Origin: an uncultured Muribaculaceae bacterium
Lineage (GTDB): Bacteria; Bacteroidota; Bacteroidia; Bacteroidales; Muribaculaceae
DNA: 64,000 nt
Direction of reading: 5' to 3'
Assembly (NCBI GenBank): GCA_910586595.1
Contig: CAJUJB010000009.1
Span: 1 to 64,000, forward strand
The position numbers and the translations under genes are program-made. The notes under the pieces were generated by a model. The model did not search any database, was not told the DNA's origin, and was given only the letters and a program-made list of their open reading frames with translations. Position 1 is the stretch's first letter. Each line of letters starts with the position of its first letter. Shown piece by piece: positions 35,803 to 45,700 of the stretch.

Positions 35803-36105
35803 TTACTTGATGGGGTGATGGATGCTCACAAGACGTGAGCCGTCGGTAAACACGGCCTCAACCTGCAATAGATTGATCATGTCGGCAACACCTTCCATCA
35901 CATCCTCCTTTTTGAGGACGTTGGCGGCGTCGTGCATGACTTCCTCTACAGTTTTACCTTCACGGGCACCTTCAAGCGCGCATGAAGTGATATAGGCCAC
36001 CGATTCGGGGTAATTGAGCTTAAGACCCTTCTGAAGTCGGCGCTCGGCGATCATACCCAGTGTGAGGAGCTTTAATTTGTCTTCCTCTTTTGGCGTTAAA
36101 TGCAT
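35803..36105 (-). CDS. ureA: Urease gamma subunit UreA
   Basis: 100 residues, the family length. It begins MHLTPKEEDKLKLLTLGMIAE and contains LNYPESVAYI and the VADMINLLQVEAVFTDGSRLVSIHHPI end that is nearly invariant in UreA. It is the smallest subunit of the urease trimer. It is the first urease gene, 49 bp after the ion-channel gene; that gap contains a small hairpin but no exact promoter element that I can see, so it may share the channel's transcript. Confidence 0.95.
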   Translation of the reverse strand: MHLTPKEEDKLKLLTLGMIAERRLQKGLKLNYPESVAYITSCALEGAREGKTVEEVMHDAANVLKKEDVMEGVADMINLLQVEAVFTDGSRLVSIHHPIK

Positions 36106-36141
36106 AAATTTAGTTTTATAGGGTTATACTATATAAGAAAC

Positions 36142-36154
36142 GCCCTGACAGGGC
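36142..36154 (-). terminator. Small hairpin between ion channel and ureA
   Basis: GCCCT-GAC-AGGGC (plus-strand reading) abuts the channel stop codon. On the minus strand it is followed by GUUUCUUAU, a weak U-tract. It could partly terminate the channel transcript ahead of ureA. Confidence 0.4.
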
Positions 36155-36898
36155 TCATTGTTCTGACTTATCATGCTTATGGGTGTTGTCTTTCATCATA
36201 CCGGTAACATAATTGGTGAGGTACACCGTAAACAGCGGAAACATGATCATGCCGCATATAGGCAGAATCACAGCCACAACCTTTCCGGCCAGCGTCACCG
36301 GACTGATGGAGCATCCTACGGTTGTGAGGTTCATCGCCGTCCACCACAGAGCAGTCCAATAGCCGGTCACATCCGGATTCACACCGGCCTCCCGCTGGAA
36401 GAATATGAGCGAGCAGAAGTAGGTGATCATGATCATGATGCAGATATACGACATGAAGAGGCTCGTGACGGCATTGCTCGACAGATAACCTATCACAATC
36501 GACATGGCCAACGCACCACGCGCAAGAGGAATGAACCGGACGAAGTAAAGCGCGTCATGGCTCAGATGGATGTCCATCTGATTGACGATGTTGAGATATG
36601 GAATCGAGAGAAGGAGGAATACCAGCCTGTGCCGGAAAAACCTCCATTTATCGTCGGAGAAAAACAACTCGACGAAAAAGTCGATGATAAAGAACACGCA
36701 TACCCAGAATTGGAATGTCATGTATGCATGGTTGTTCAGGAAATCGATTTTCTTGAAGGTATCAATCGAAATCCATACAATGAGCATCACCGAGAGGACC
36801 AGCACGATAAAATTCATCATGCGTCTGAGGTCTCTGGCGAATTTATGGGGAGCCCCATGCGGGGCGGCCGGCGATGTTAATACTGATGAATCAGACAT
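36155..36898 (-). CDS. Voltage-gated-like cation channel with atypical selectivity filter
   Basis: 247 residues from the ATG at 36898. Six membrane segments can be drawn: an S1 near 28-48, further helices to an S4-like segment (YFVRFIPLARGALAMSIVIG) with few charges, S5 (SYICIMIMITYFCSLIFF), a pore helix (GYWTALWWTAMNLTTVG) and S6. The filter reads TTVGCS where potassium channels have TVGYG, so ion preference is uncertain. No cyclic-nucleotide or RCK domain follows. It lies 49 bp upstream of ureA in the same direction, suggesting a role in ion or pH balance while urea is hydrolysed; that is inference. Confidence 0.8.
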   Translation of the reverse strand: MSDSSVLTSPAAPHGAPHKFARDLRRMMNFIVLVLSVMLIVWISIDTFKKIDFLNNHAYMTFQFWVCVFFIIDFFVELFFSDDKWRFFRHRLVFLLLSIPYLNIVNQMDIHLSHDALYFVRFIPLARGALAMSIVIGYLSSNAVTSLFMSYICIMIMITYFCSLIFFQREAGVNPDVTGYWTALWWTAMNLTTVGCSISPVTLAGKVVAVILPICGMIMFPLFTVYLTNYVTGMMKDNTHKHDKSEQ

Positions 36899-36964
36899 GG
36901 CTGTGATGAAAATAATATAGATTTTTAACACCCCGCCAGCTGAAAAGGTTCATCTTTAACCTAA

Positions 36965-37162
36965 ACGCAAAAAATCCGCCCTCGCGAGCGGATTTTTTTT
37001 CCATCTTACCTAAAAACTATCTATTAACCTAAATCTTGCATGTATATATTCAATTAATCCAAATATCTTCGGCTGAATTTCGGCTTGGGGGAGGACGCGG
37101 TGGCCGCGCAACTCTCTGGTATATGGATGACTTTCTATTATAAGAAGTGTCTTAGTTTTTAC
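36965..37162 (-). ncRNA. Candidate structured small RNA (6S-like outline)
   Basis: No protein gene fits this 378-bp divergent gap. On the minus strand a near-consensus -7 box (GATCTTTGC, 37174-37166) would start RNA at about 37161. That is exactly the first base of TAAAAACTA (37161-37153), which pairs perfectly with TAGTTTTTA (37019-37011) near the other end. An intrinsic terminator (36998-36969) follows at once. The enclosed region has a small GC hairpin near 37105 and mostly AT-rich flanks. A closed terminal stem, about 195-nt length and own terminator fit a 6S-type RNA, but I cannot confirm homology. I see no tmRNA tag frame or SRP-RNA loop. Confidence 0.5.
36969..36998 (-). terminator. 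Strong intrinsic terminator
   Basis: An 11-bp stem (AAAAAATCCGC with GCGGATTTTTT) and 8-nt loop. It has T-runs on both strands (six on minus, eight on plus). No plus-strand gene ends here, so it most likely ends the candidate small RNA read on the minus strand. Confidence 0.8.
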
Positions 37163-37281
37163 GATGCAAAGATCGCCCTTATCTGCCGTATGCTATGCCA
37201 AGATTGTGCCGAATAATGGTAAAGAAACAGATTTTTCACTTTTTGATACGAATTTTCAAATGCTCAAGCCCTTATTTTTCA

Positions 37282-37289
37282 TAATTTTG
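37282..37289 (+). promoter_or_regulatory. -7 element for GH43 lipoprotein gene
   Basis: TAATTTTG is an exact match to the -7 consensus, 20 bp before the ATG at 37310; the -33 region is poor. The predicted leader is only about 14 nt. Confidence 0.5.
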
Positions 37290-37309
37290 CATTACGAAAT
37301 CAATCACCC

Positions 37310-38416
37310 ATGAAACATCACTCAACACTCATCGCATTATCGTTATTTTTAGCATCGCTGCTGGCATGCACACCCGACACCCGTGTCGCAACCGTGACCA
37401 ACCCTCTGCCCATGGCCCTCGGTGACCCATTCATGCTTCACGCCGCAGATGGAAAATATTATATGTACGGCACCTCTCTCGCCAATGGCTTCGAAGCTTT
37501 CGTGTCGGAGAATCTTACCGACTGGACCTCCATCGGCCAAGTCTATGAAGGCGGCAAAGAAGGCCAATGGAATCAAGATTGTTTCTGGGCGCCGGAGGTA
37601 TACGAACGCGATGGCCGGTATTACATGTTCTTCAGCGCCAACTCACGCAATAACCCTACCGAAGAAGAAGAGAACTTCAAGATAGGTGTCGCCGTCGCAG
37701 ACAGTCCTTCAGGCCCCTTCACCGATCTGTACAACCGTCCGATATTTGAGATTGACTTCCCGGTGATTGACGCAAATGTGCTCTTTGACGACCAATCAGG
37801 AAAGAACTATATCTACTTCTCACGCTGCTGCTACAAACACCCCGTCGAAAGTGAGATTGCAGACAAAGCACGTCAGGACAGCTTGTACAACGAGATTGAG
37901 GAAAGTTGGATTTACGGAGCCGAATTGCTGCCCGACTTCTCAGGCCTTGCAAGCGAACCTGTAAAGCTTCTCGCACCACCGACCACTCTCGACGACGTAC
38001 AGGCCGAATGGGAAAGCCGCTCAGTGACAGCCCACGAAGCCAACCGCCGCTGGACTGAAGGATCATATATTTTCCGTCATGGCGACACATACTATATCAT
38101 GTACAGCGCCAATGCATTCTTCGGCGGCAACTACGCCGTAGGCTATGCGACCTCCAAGTCGCCTCTTGGCCCCTTCGTAAAATCTGACACTAACCCCATT
38201 CTCAAAGAAAACCAGAGCGAAGGTGGCCGGGTGATAGGCACCGGTCACAACATGGCCCTCACAATGCCCGACGGATCGATGTACACAGTATACCATGGCC
38301 GCATGACCGACAATCCCGGCGAACGGGTGGTGCTCATCGACCGCATGGAAATCTCTCCTGAAGGTGTCCTGACCGTATCAGGCCCCACTACCGATGCGCA
38401 GAAAATAGCTTACTGA
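37310..38416 (+). CDS. GH43-family glycoside hydrolase, lipoprotein
   Basis: 368 residues. The signal peptide ends with a lipobox (SLLAC, Cys20), so it is a membrane-anchored lipoprotein. The five-bladed propeller pattern of GH43 is visible with the three acidic residues in order: D39 (LGDPFML), D154 (VIDANVL) and E250 (WTEGSYIF followed by YYIMYSAN). Family members release arabinose or xylose from plant polysaccharides. It is the first plus-strand gene and precedes the hybrid regulator by 74 bp containing a hairpin. Likely a member of the adjacent utilisation locus. Linkage specificity is not deducible. Confidence 0.87.
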   Translation: MKHHSTLIALSLFLASLLACTPDTRVATVTNPLPMALGDPFMLHAADGKYYMYGTSLANGFEAFVSENLTDWTSIGQVYEGGKEGQWNQDCFWAPEVYERDGRYYMFFSANSRNNPTEEEENFKIGVAVADSPSGPFTDLYNRPIFEIDFPVIDANVLFDDQSGKNYIYFSRCCYKHPVESEIADKARQDSLYNEIEESWIYGAELLPDFSGLASEPVKLLAPPTTLDDVQAEWESRSVTAHEANRRWTEGSYIFRHGDTYYIMYSANAFFGGNYAVGYATSKSPLGPFVKSDTNPILKENQSEGGRVIGTGHNMALTMPDGSMYTVYHGRMTDNPGERVVLIDRMEISPEGVLTVSGPTTDAQKIAY

Positions 38417-38437
38417 TCATCTTTTCACAGTGTTTAC

Positions 38438-38462
38438 GGGCGCGATCGGCAAGACCGCGCCC
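38438..38462 (+). terminator. Hairpin between GH43 and regulator genes
   Basis: A 7-bp GC stem (GGGCGCG with CGCGCCC) around an 11-nt loop, 22 bp after the GH43 stop and without a U-tract. It may reduce read-through into the regulator gene. Confidence 0.5.
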
Positions 38463-38490
38463 TCACTCATCCAAGCACATATCCTCACTT

Positions 38491-41400
38491 ATGAAAATAA
38501 GGCCCATTCTGCTGGCAATAGTATTCCTCATAGCCACAGCCGGCGCTTCAGCACGCCACTTCTACTTCCAGCACTATGACATAAAAAACGGTCTATCGCA
38601 GAACACCGTCCACCGCATCCTGCAAGATCGCCAGGGATTCATGTGGTTTGCCACCAAAGACGGCCTCAACCGCTTCGACGGACGTACCTTCCGACGCATA
38701 AACGTAAGCGACGACGCCGACAACTGCAGCTTCATATCGACTATATTTGAAGACTCTTCTGGTAAGATATGGGTTGGAGCACATCATGGCCCAGCCGTCT
38801 ACGATCCGGCGACCGAGACTATGGAGTGGTTCAAACTCTCGACACCTGAGGGAGAAACCATCAACACGGCAGTGAGCGATTTCTGCGAGGCTTCCGACGG
38901 CCGCATAATTATCTCTGCGGAGAACGACGGCGTCTTCTCCTATAATCCGGCCGACAATACCTTCCTCCGCATGGCCCGCGTACGCGATCTGCACATCGCC
39001 CATGTCAGCGTGGTCAATATCGGCCCCGACGGCCGTATATGGTTCGGCACATTCGGCAGCGGAGTCTACTACACCGACGACGAATTTGCCACCATACATC
39101 CAGTCTACGCCGAAGATGGCTCACATTACTTCGGTAACGCTGTGGTAAATTCCATGCGCCAGAAAGGCGATAAACTCTATATCGCCACCGACAACCGTGG
39201 CCTGCACTCCATCGACATCCGCACGGGCGTGGCCACCCCTGTATTCGTCAAAGACGAGAATGGCACCATACCTATCATGCGCGATCTTCTCCCTGCCGGG
39301 CCGACCGACCTGTGGATCGCGACGGAGAGTGGCGTATACATATATGATATAGCCAAAGGCGCCCTCACAAATCATCTGACCCACAATTATTTCGATAAAT
39401 TCTCTTTGTCGGATGACGCCGTATACTGCGTATTCGCCGACCGTGAAGGTGGCATATGGATAGGAAGTTACTTCGGAGGGGCAGATTATCTGAGCCACCG
39501 CAAACTTCAATTCGACAAATATTTCCAGAACAACAAGTCTACCAGCTTGCAGGCACAACGCATACGCGAGCTATGCCGCGACAACAACGGTATAATATAT
39601 GTCGGCTCTGAAGACCGTGGTCTAAGCGCCTTCGACCCCACAACAGGGAAATTCAGCAAGGTTGCCGGCATCGATGAAAAAAATGTGCATGGCCTGTGCA
39701 TCGACGGCAGAAATCTATGGGTAGGCACCTTCGCTGAAGGCCTGCGAATCAAGAACCTCGACACGGGCAATATACGCCGGTTCCGTGCAAACAAACCGGG
39801 CGTGCCGTCGCACGGGCTACGCAACGACTACATTTTCACCATACTGCGCACACTACACGGCGACATTTATCTCGGCACCCTCTCCGGCCTGCAGATCTAC
39901 GACCGCGGCACCGACTCATTCACCATGATTCCTGAGTTGCGCGATGTTTTCGTATATGGTCTGGCCGAAGACAGCCAGGGCAATCTATGGGCAGCCACAT
40001 ACAGCAACGGATTATATGTAAAGAAGGTAGGTCATGACGGGTGGCATATCTACCGCGCCGACGCCTCTGACCGCAACTCACTACCGAGCGACAAAGTATA
40101 CAGCGTACAGGAAGACCACGCCCACAACGTATGGGTCATGACCCAAAATGGCCCCTGCGTCTACAACCCTGAGACCGACAACTTTGACCGTACCTTCCTC
40201 GGCATTGACCGCATACCCGGTGTAGTGTACCGCATGGCTGACGATGACGCCGGCCGATACTGGCTCACATCCAATCACGGCATCTATTGTATCGACTCCG
40301 AGACCGGTGCGCACCGCAACTTCACCACCGCCGATGGGTTGCCTACAAATCAATTCAATTATAACTCATCGCTGCGCACCCCGGAAGGACGAATATACTT
40401 CGGCAGCATAGACGGTCTCGTGTCGTTTGACCCTCTGAGATATGCCGTAGTTCCGGCTACCCCGGCAAAGCCGCTTATCTCCGAACTTTATCTCCACGGA
40501 AAACTCGTAAAACCTGCCGAGCCTGGCTCGCCGCTCAAAGCGAGCATCTCACTGGCCGATGCGCTGAAGCTTGAGCCGGCCCAGAACTCCATAGCCTTCA
40601 GAATAGCCACACTGAACTACAATACCCCCGGAGCACAACGCATAAAATATAAACTGGTAGGCTTCGACGACGACTGGAAATACACCACCGTCGACGATGC
40701 CCTGCTCACCTACTCCAACCTCGACTTCGGCACATACCGCCTTCAGGTTGCCGTATGCGGCAACAACGAAGACAACATCGGGCCGATGCTCGACATGGAA
40801 GTCACCATTGCCACTCCATTCTATCTGTCGCGGTGGGCCATCATGGTGTATATTATTCTTATATGTGCGGTAATCTTCTTCACATTCTTCTATTACCGCC
40901 GGTATTCACGCCTCAGCAACCAAAGATACCTCGAGCACTATACCCGCGAAAAGGAACGCGAGTCGTTCGAATCCAAAATAAAATTCTTCACCAACGTTGC
41001 CCACGAGATCCGCACTCCCCTCACCTTGATCAAAGCCCCTCTCGACTGTGTGTTCCGCAGTCAGGCAGTGACCCGCGACCCGGAAGCCAAGGAGAATCTT
41101 GATGTGATCAATCTAAATGTCGACCGCCTTCTTCTGCTGGCCAACCAGCTGCTCGACTTCCGCAAGATGGAGAGTGGCAAATTCCAGATCACCAAGCGCG
41201 AATGCGACATCAAGGCCCTCCTCGAGCATCTCGTACCCCGATTCCTGCCAACCATTGAGTCGAGCGGCAAGACTCTGCGTATGGAGCTGCCCGACGGCCC
41301 TGTGTTAGCGTCAGTCGACAGCGAGGCACTCACAAAAATAATAAGCAACCTCTTCACCAATGCCATAAAATACGGCAAGACTTATATCGACGTCAACCTT

Positions 41401-42465
41401 ACGGCAGATGACAACGCCTTCACTCTTCGGTTTGCCAACGACGGAGAGATTGTTGCGCCCGACAAGCGTGAGGAAATCTTCTCTCTATTCTCGCGCCTCG
41501 AGAGTAACGAGTCCGGCGCAGGCATCGGGCTGGCTTATGCCCGCAGCCTCGCACAGATGCACGGCGGCTCGCTCGGTATGGACGACAGCGACCACGAGAA
41601 CGTATTCATTCTCGCCCTGCCCATAGGCGAACCGGATGCCCCGGCCGAAGAAACCCCGGTTGAGACAGACCTCGACTATATGGTGAAGCAAAGCGCCGAT
41701 GCCGTAAGCGTGCTGCTTGTGGAAGACAACCCTGAGATGCTGTCATTCATTGAGAAGAAATTCATAGCCAACAACTACCGCGTATTTACCGCAACAAATG
41801 GCCTTGAGGCCCTCACCGTGCTCGGCGACCAATATATAGATATAGTGGTGAGCGACGTGATGATGCCCGAAATGGACGGCTATGAACTCCTCTCGCGTAT
41901 CAAGGGCGACATAAACTACAGCCATATTCCGGTGATATTGCTCACAGCCAAAACCCGGATGGAAGACAAACTCTCAGGTCTTGAGGCCGGCGCCGATGCC
42001 TATATCGAAAAGCCATTCGCCATCGAGTACCTGCTTGTCACAGTAGGCTCACTGCTGCGTAACCGCGAGCGCATGCGCAGGCGCCTCGAGAGTATGCCTC
42101 TGACCAAAGTTCCCGCCAAGGGCCTCACAAAAGTCGATGAGGAATTCCTGCGCAGGATCAACGAGATTATCCAGTCGAACTTCGACAACCCCGGCTTCTC
42201 TATGGAGGATGTCATCTCTGCCCTCGGCATGAGCCGCACCACCTTCTATCGCAAGATAAAAGGCATGCTTGACCTCAACCCCAACGACTATATCAAGATC
42301 CAGCGACTCAAGCGGGCGGCCCAGCTTTTCCAGGAAGGACACATCAGCGTGAGCGAGGTCTGCTATATGGTTGGATTCTCCTCGCCAGGATACTTCACCA
42401 AGTGTTTCCAGAAGCAATTCGGAATGTCGCCCAAAGAGTACATCGCCGGAAAAGACAAGAAATAG
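38491..42465 (+). CDS. Hybrid two-component system sensor/AraC-type regulator (HTCS)
   Basis: 1324 residues in one chain. A signal peptide is followed by a periplasmic sensor of many Reg_prop propeller repeats (pattern GxxWxGT/ATxxG-LxxY) to about residue 690, then a Y_Y_Y domain and one membrane helix (about 780-805). The cytoplasmic part has a histidine kinase with H838 in VAHEIRTPL, an ATPase with NAIKYG and GAGIGLAYA, a receiver with D1122 in VVSDVMMPEMDGYE, and a C-terminal AraC DNA-binding domain. It senses an oligosaccharide and switches on the adjacent SusC/SusD locus. It reads in the same direction as its targets, 279 bp upstream of susC. Confidence 0.95.
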   Translation: MKIRPILLAIVFLIATAGASARHFYFQHYDIKNGLSQNTVHRILQDRQGFMWFATKDGLNRFDGRTFRRINVSDDADNCSFISTIFEDSSGKIWVGAHHGPAVYDPATETMEWFKLSTPEGETINTAVSDFCEASDGRIIISAENDGVFSYNPADNTFLRMARVRDLHIAHVSVVNIGPDGRIWFGTFGSGVYYTDDEFATIHPVYAEDGSHYFGNAVVNSMRQKGDKLYIATDNRGLHSIDIRTGVATPVFVKDENGTIPIMRDLLPAGPTDLWIATESGVYIYDIAKGALTNHLTHNYFDKFSLSDDAVYCVFADREGGIWIGSYFGGADYLSHRKLQFDKYFQNNKSTSLQAQRIRELCRDNNGIIYVGSEDRGLSAFDPTTGKFSKVAGIDEKNVHGLCIDGRNLWVGTFAEGLRIKNLDTGNIRRFRANKPGVPSHGLRNDYIFTILRTLHGDIYLGTLSGLQIYDRGTDSFTMIPELRDVFVYGLAEDSQGNLWAATYSNGLYVKKVGHDGWHIYRADASDRNSLPSDKVYSVQEDHAHNVWVMTQNGPCVYNPETDNFDRTFLGIDRIPGVVYRMADDDAGRYWLTSNHGIYCIDSETGAHRNFTTADGLPTNQFNYNSSLRTPEGRIYFGSIDGLVSFDPLRYAVVPATPAKPLISELYLHGKLVKPAEPGSPLKASISLADALKLEPAQNSIAFRIATLNYNTPGAQRIKYKLVGFDDDWKYTTVDDALLTYSNLDFGTYRLQVAVCGNNEDNIGPMLDMEVTIATPFYLSRWAIMVYIILICAVIFFTFFYYRRYSRLSNQRYLEHYTREKERESFESKIKFFTNVAHEIRTPLTLIKAPLDCVFRSQAVTRDPEAKENLDVINLNVDRLLLLANQLLDFRKMESGKFQITKRECDIKALLEHLVPRFLPTIESSGKTLRMELPDGPVLASVDSEALTKIISNLFTNAIKYGKTYIDVNLTADDNAFTLRFANDGEIVAPDKREEIFSLFSRLESNESGAGIGLAYARSLAQMHGGSLGMDDSDHENVFILALPIGEPDAPAEETPVETDLDYMVKQSADAVSVLLVEDNPEMLSFIEKKFIANNYRVFTATNGLEALTVLGDQYIDIVVSDVMMPEMDGYELLSRIKGDINYSHIPVILLTAKTRMEDKLSGLEAGADAYIEKPFAIEYLLVTVGSLLRNRERMRRRLESMPLTKVPAKGLTKVDEEFLRRINEIIQSNFDNPGFSMEDVISALGMSRTTFYRKIKGMLDLNPNDYIKIQRLKRAAQLFQEGHISVSEVCYMVGFSSPGYFTKCFQKQFGMSPKEYIAGKDKK

Positions 42466-42525
42466 AGCCGCAGGCAGCCAAAAATTGCCGCACTCCAAAC
42501 CCAAATTGTGAGAATATTTTTCCAA

Positions 42526-42564
42526 TTGCAGGCAATGATTTGACAGTCAAACCATTGCCTGCAA
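42526..42564 (+). terminator. Long inverted repeat after regulator gene
   Basis: A 12-bp perfect stem (TTGCAGGCAATG with CATTGCCTGCAA) continues inward, after one unpaired base on each side, with TTTGA/TCAAA and a 3-nt loop. No T-run follows. It sits 61 bp after the regulator and 75 bp before the susC -7 element, so it could be a terminator or an operator for the regulator dimer. Confidence 0.6.
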
Positions 42565-42638
42565 TGTGTTATAAAGCATGAAACAAAATTTTTAAAGAAA
42601 ACGGAACAAATTTTCTACTCCACCCCATGCTTGCGGCG

Positions 42639-42646
42639 TAATTTTG
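42639..42646 (+). promoter_or_regulatory. -7 element for susC operon
   Basis: TAATTTTG is an exact -7 match; the -33 region (around 42612-42615, TTTC, 23-nt spacing) is weak, as expected for an activator-dependent promoter. Leader about 90 nt before susC. Confidence 0.6.
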
Positions 42647-42744
42647 CCACCGCAAAGCAGATTGAAAATCCTTAATCAGATACCAGTCTTCGAGCAGACC
42701 TTAACTAACACTAACAATTCAATACCATAACAAATCTATCAGTT

Positions 42745-45700
42745 GTGAAAATCTATCATTATTTAAGAACGACGATGGTAGCCTTCCTGTTGAGTGTATT
42801 TGTGCTTGGTGCATCTGCCCAAAGCACACTTACCATCACAGGTTCGGTAACCGACGACTCCGGCGAACCACTGATCGGAGCATCCGTCAAACTGAACGGC
42901 GCGAATTCAGCCGTAGTGACAGACATCAACGGTGAGTACAAAATCTCGGCACCAGCCGACGGCACCCTCACATTCTCGTATGTAGGATACGCCGACCGTG
43001 AAGAAAAAATCAATGGCCGCAGCAAAATCGACATCGTGCTCAGCGAGAATGTCGAGCAGCTCAATCAGATTGTAGTCATCGGCTACGGTACACAGAAGAA
43101 AGCCGATCTTACCGGTTCGGTCGCAGTGGTCGACATGGATCAGGCTCGCAAGCAGCCCTCCACCGACATCGCTTCAATGCTCCAGGGCCAGGTAGGCGGT
43201 GTGTCGGTAGCCACATCTTCGCAGCCCGGCGCCATGGCAGCCATCCGCGTGCGCGGTGTAGGCTCCTTCTCAAGTGTAGGCCCGCTCTACGTTATCGACG
43301 GTATGATTGTCAACGACGTCAATCACCTCAACCCGAATGAAATCGAGAACATGCAGGTGCTCAAGGATGCTTCGGCTGCCGCCATCTACGGTGCGCGAGG
43401 TGCCAACGGTGTAATCCTCATCACCACCAAGAAAGGTAAGGCCGGTAAACCCACCCTCGATGTAACCGCCAACGTAACCGTCGCCCAGATGCCCAAGACC
43501 ATCAAAATGATGGGTGCCCGCGACTTCATGTACTACAACGAGCAGGCTTACCTCAATGCAGGCAGCCCCTGGCCCGCAGCCGGCATCGAAGCTGGAACCA
43601 CTCTTCCTGACACAGACTGGCAGAAAGCCACCTATCAGAACGGCATCACCCAGGACTACAACGCCATGTACACCCAGGGCAGCGAGAATGTCCACACAGC
43701 CCTCGGCTTCGGCTACATGAACCAGACAGGTATCGTAAAAGGCCCCAAATATGAGCGCTATACCGTCCGCTTCAACAACGACGCGACTTACCGCGCCCTC
43801 ACTGTAGGCGAGAACTTCACCTATCAGCACACCCATAGCGACGACTACATCGCATCGCCCTTCTGGGATGCCCTTACTACCCCCTCTGTAATCCCCGTAT
43901 ACGATCCCGACGAACCTTCGGGCAAAGGCGGCTTCGGCTACGGCAGCGCAAACTTCCCCACCTACATCTCTAACCCTGTAGGCCTTCAGGAACGCTACGA
44001 CAACCAGACCGTCAACGACCGCATCATCGGTAACGTTTTCGCTGAGCTGAAACTCTTCAAATACTTCACTTACCGCTTCAACGTAGGTCTTGACGCTTGG
44101 TGGGGCCGTCTGAAACAATTCGACAAAGCCTACACCCTCCGTATGGCCAGCGGCGAGCAGCGTTACGAGAACAAGCTCACCGACATCCGCGATTCACGCT
44201 CCAGCCTCATCATCGAGAACACCATCACATACTCGCAGACCATAGGCAAGAACAACATCACCGCCCTCGTCGGCTACACCATGGAAGATGTCAACTGGCA
44301 TTACCTGATGGCCGAAGGTTACAACCAGAAGGTTGACGGGCTCTGCCAGATCGACCTCGTAGGTACCCAGAACAACATGTATGGCTCACAGCAGGAACGC
44401 CGCATGACCTCCTACCTCGGCCGTGTCGACTACAACTACGACAACCGTTATTACGCACAGGTAAACTTCCGTTCAGACGGTTGCTCGAAATTCGGTGCAA
44501 ACAAACGCCGCGGTAACTTCCCCTCGATGTCAATCGGCTGGCGTCTCAGCGAAGAAGAATTCATGGCTGACACCCGCGACTGGCTCAACCACCTCAAAAT
44601 CCGTGGCAGCTGGGGTAAGATCGGCGACATGCAGGCACTCGGCAACTACTCATACCTTTCTTCAATCAACCACACAGGCCCCTACGAAGGCTTCAACGCA
44701 ATCTTCGGCCCCAGCGGCAACGAGACACTCCACCCCGGAGCAACCCAGACAAGCCGCGTAAACCCCGACCTCGGCTGGGAAACCAAGACCACAACCAACG
44801 TCGGCGTCGACTTCGAGCTCTTCAACAGCCGCCTCTTCGGTTCGTTCGACTGGTACAACGCTGAGTCTTCAAATCTTCTCTACAACATCAAGACCGCCTG
44901 GGCAACCGGTACAGACTACCTCTGGACCAACTATGGCAAAATGCGTAACCGCGGTGTTGAAATCATGCTTGGCTGGCGCGACCGCGTAGGCGACTTCAGC
45001 TATACAATCTCAGCCAACATCTCAACCGTACGCAATAAGGTGATCCGCCTTGGCGAGACATTCTATGAAGACGGCATCTGCCGCACCGAAGAAGGCCGCT
45101 CCATCGCCGACTTCTACACCCGCCGCTTCGGTGGCATCTTCCAGAGCATGGACGACGTTTACGCCCACACCACCACCCTCGAAGATGGCACAGTGAAAAT
45201 ACTTCAGCCCAACGCACAGCCCGGCGACGTGATTTACCTCGACCTCAACCAGGACGGTGTGATTGACAACAACGACCGCGACTGGGTAGGCAGCCCCCTC
45301 CCCAAATTTGAGGCCGGCCTCAACTTCACCGCCGAATACAAAGGATTTGACTTCAACATGTTCTGGACCTCGCGCTACGGCAACAAGATCTACAACAACG
45401 TATGGGTTGCACTTCTCCAGTACACTGTGGATAACATCCCTGTAGAAGCCCGCCCCTGGACCTGGGATAACCCCTCGAATGAGTATCCCCGCATGTATGC
45501 CGACGCCACCGACAACAATCAGGCTTCCGACCGCTTCGTTGAAGACGGCTCATTCCTCCGCCTGAAGAACATCCAGCTCGGCTATACCCTCCCGCAGGAT
45601 ATCACCCGCAAATTCTTCGTTGAGCGCCTCCGCCTCTACGTAAGCGCCCAGAACCTCTGGACAATCACCAAATACAAAGGATATGACCCCGACATCATCG

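Noticed and set aside
36965..37162. tmRNA or SRP RNA as identity of the candidate small RNA
   Set aside because: Too short for tmRNA with no tag-peptide frame, and no GGAA tetraloop with the conserved SRP internal loop. The 6S-like outline is only a structural analogy.
43270..44118. 282-codon minus-strand open frame inside susC
   Set aside because: Val/Gly-rich shadow of the C-rich SusC coding strand, with no leader and no family features.
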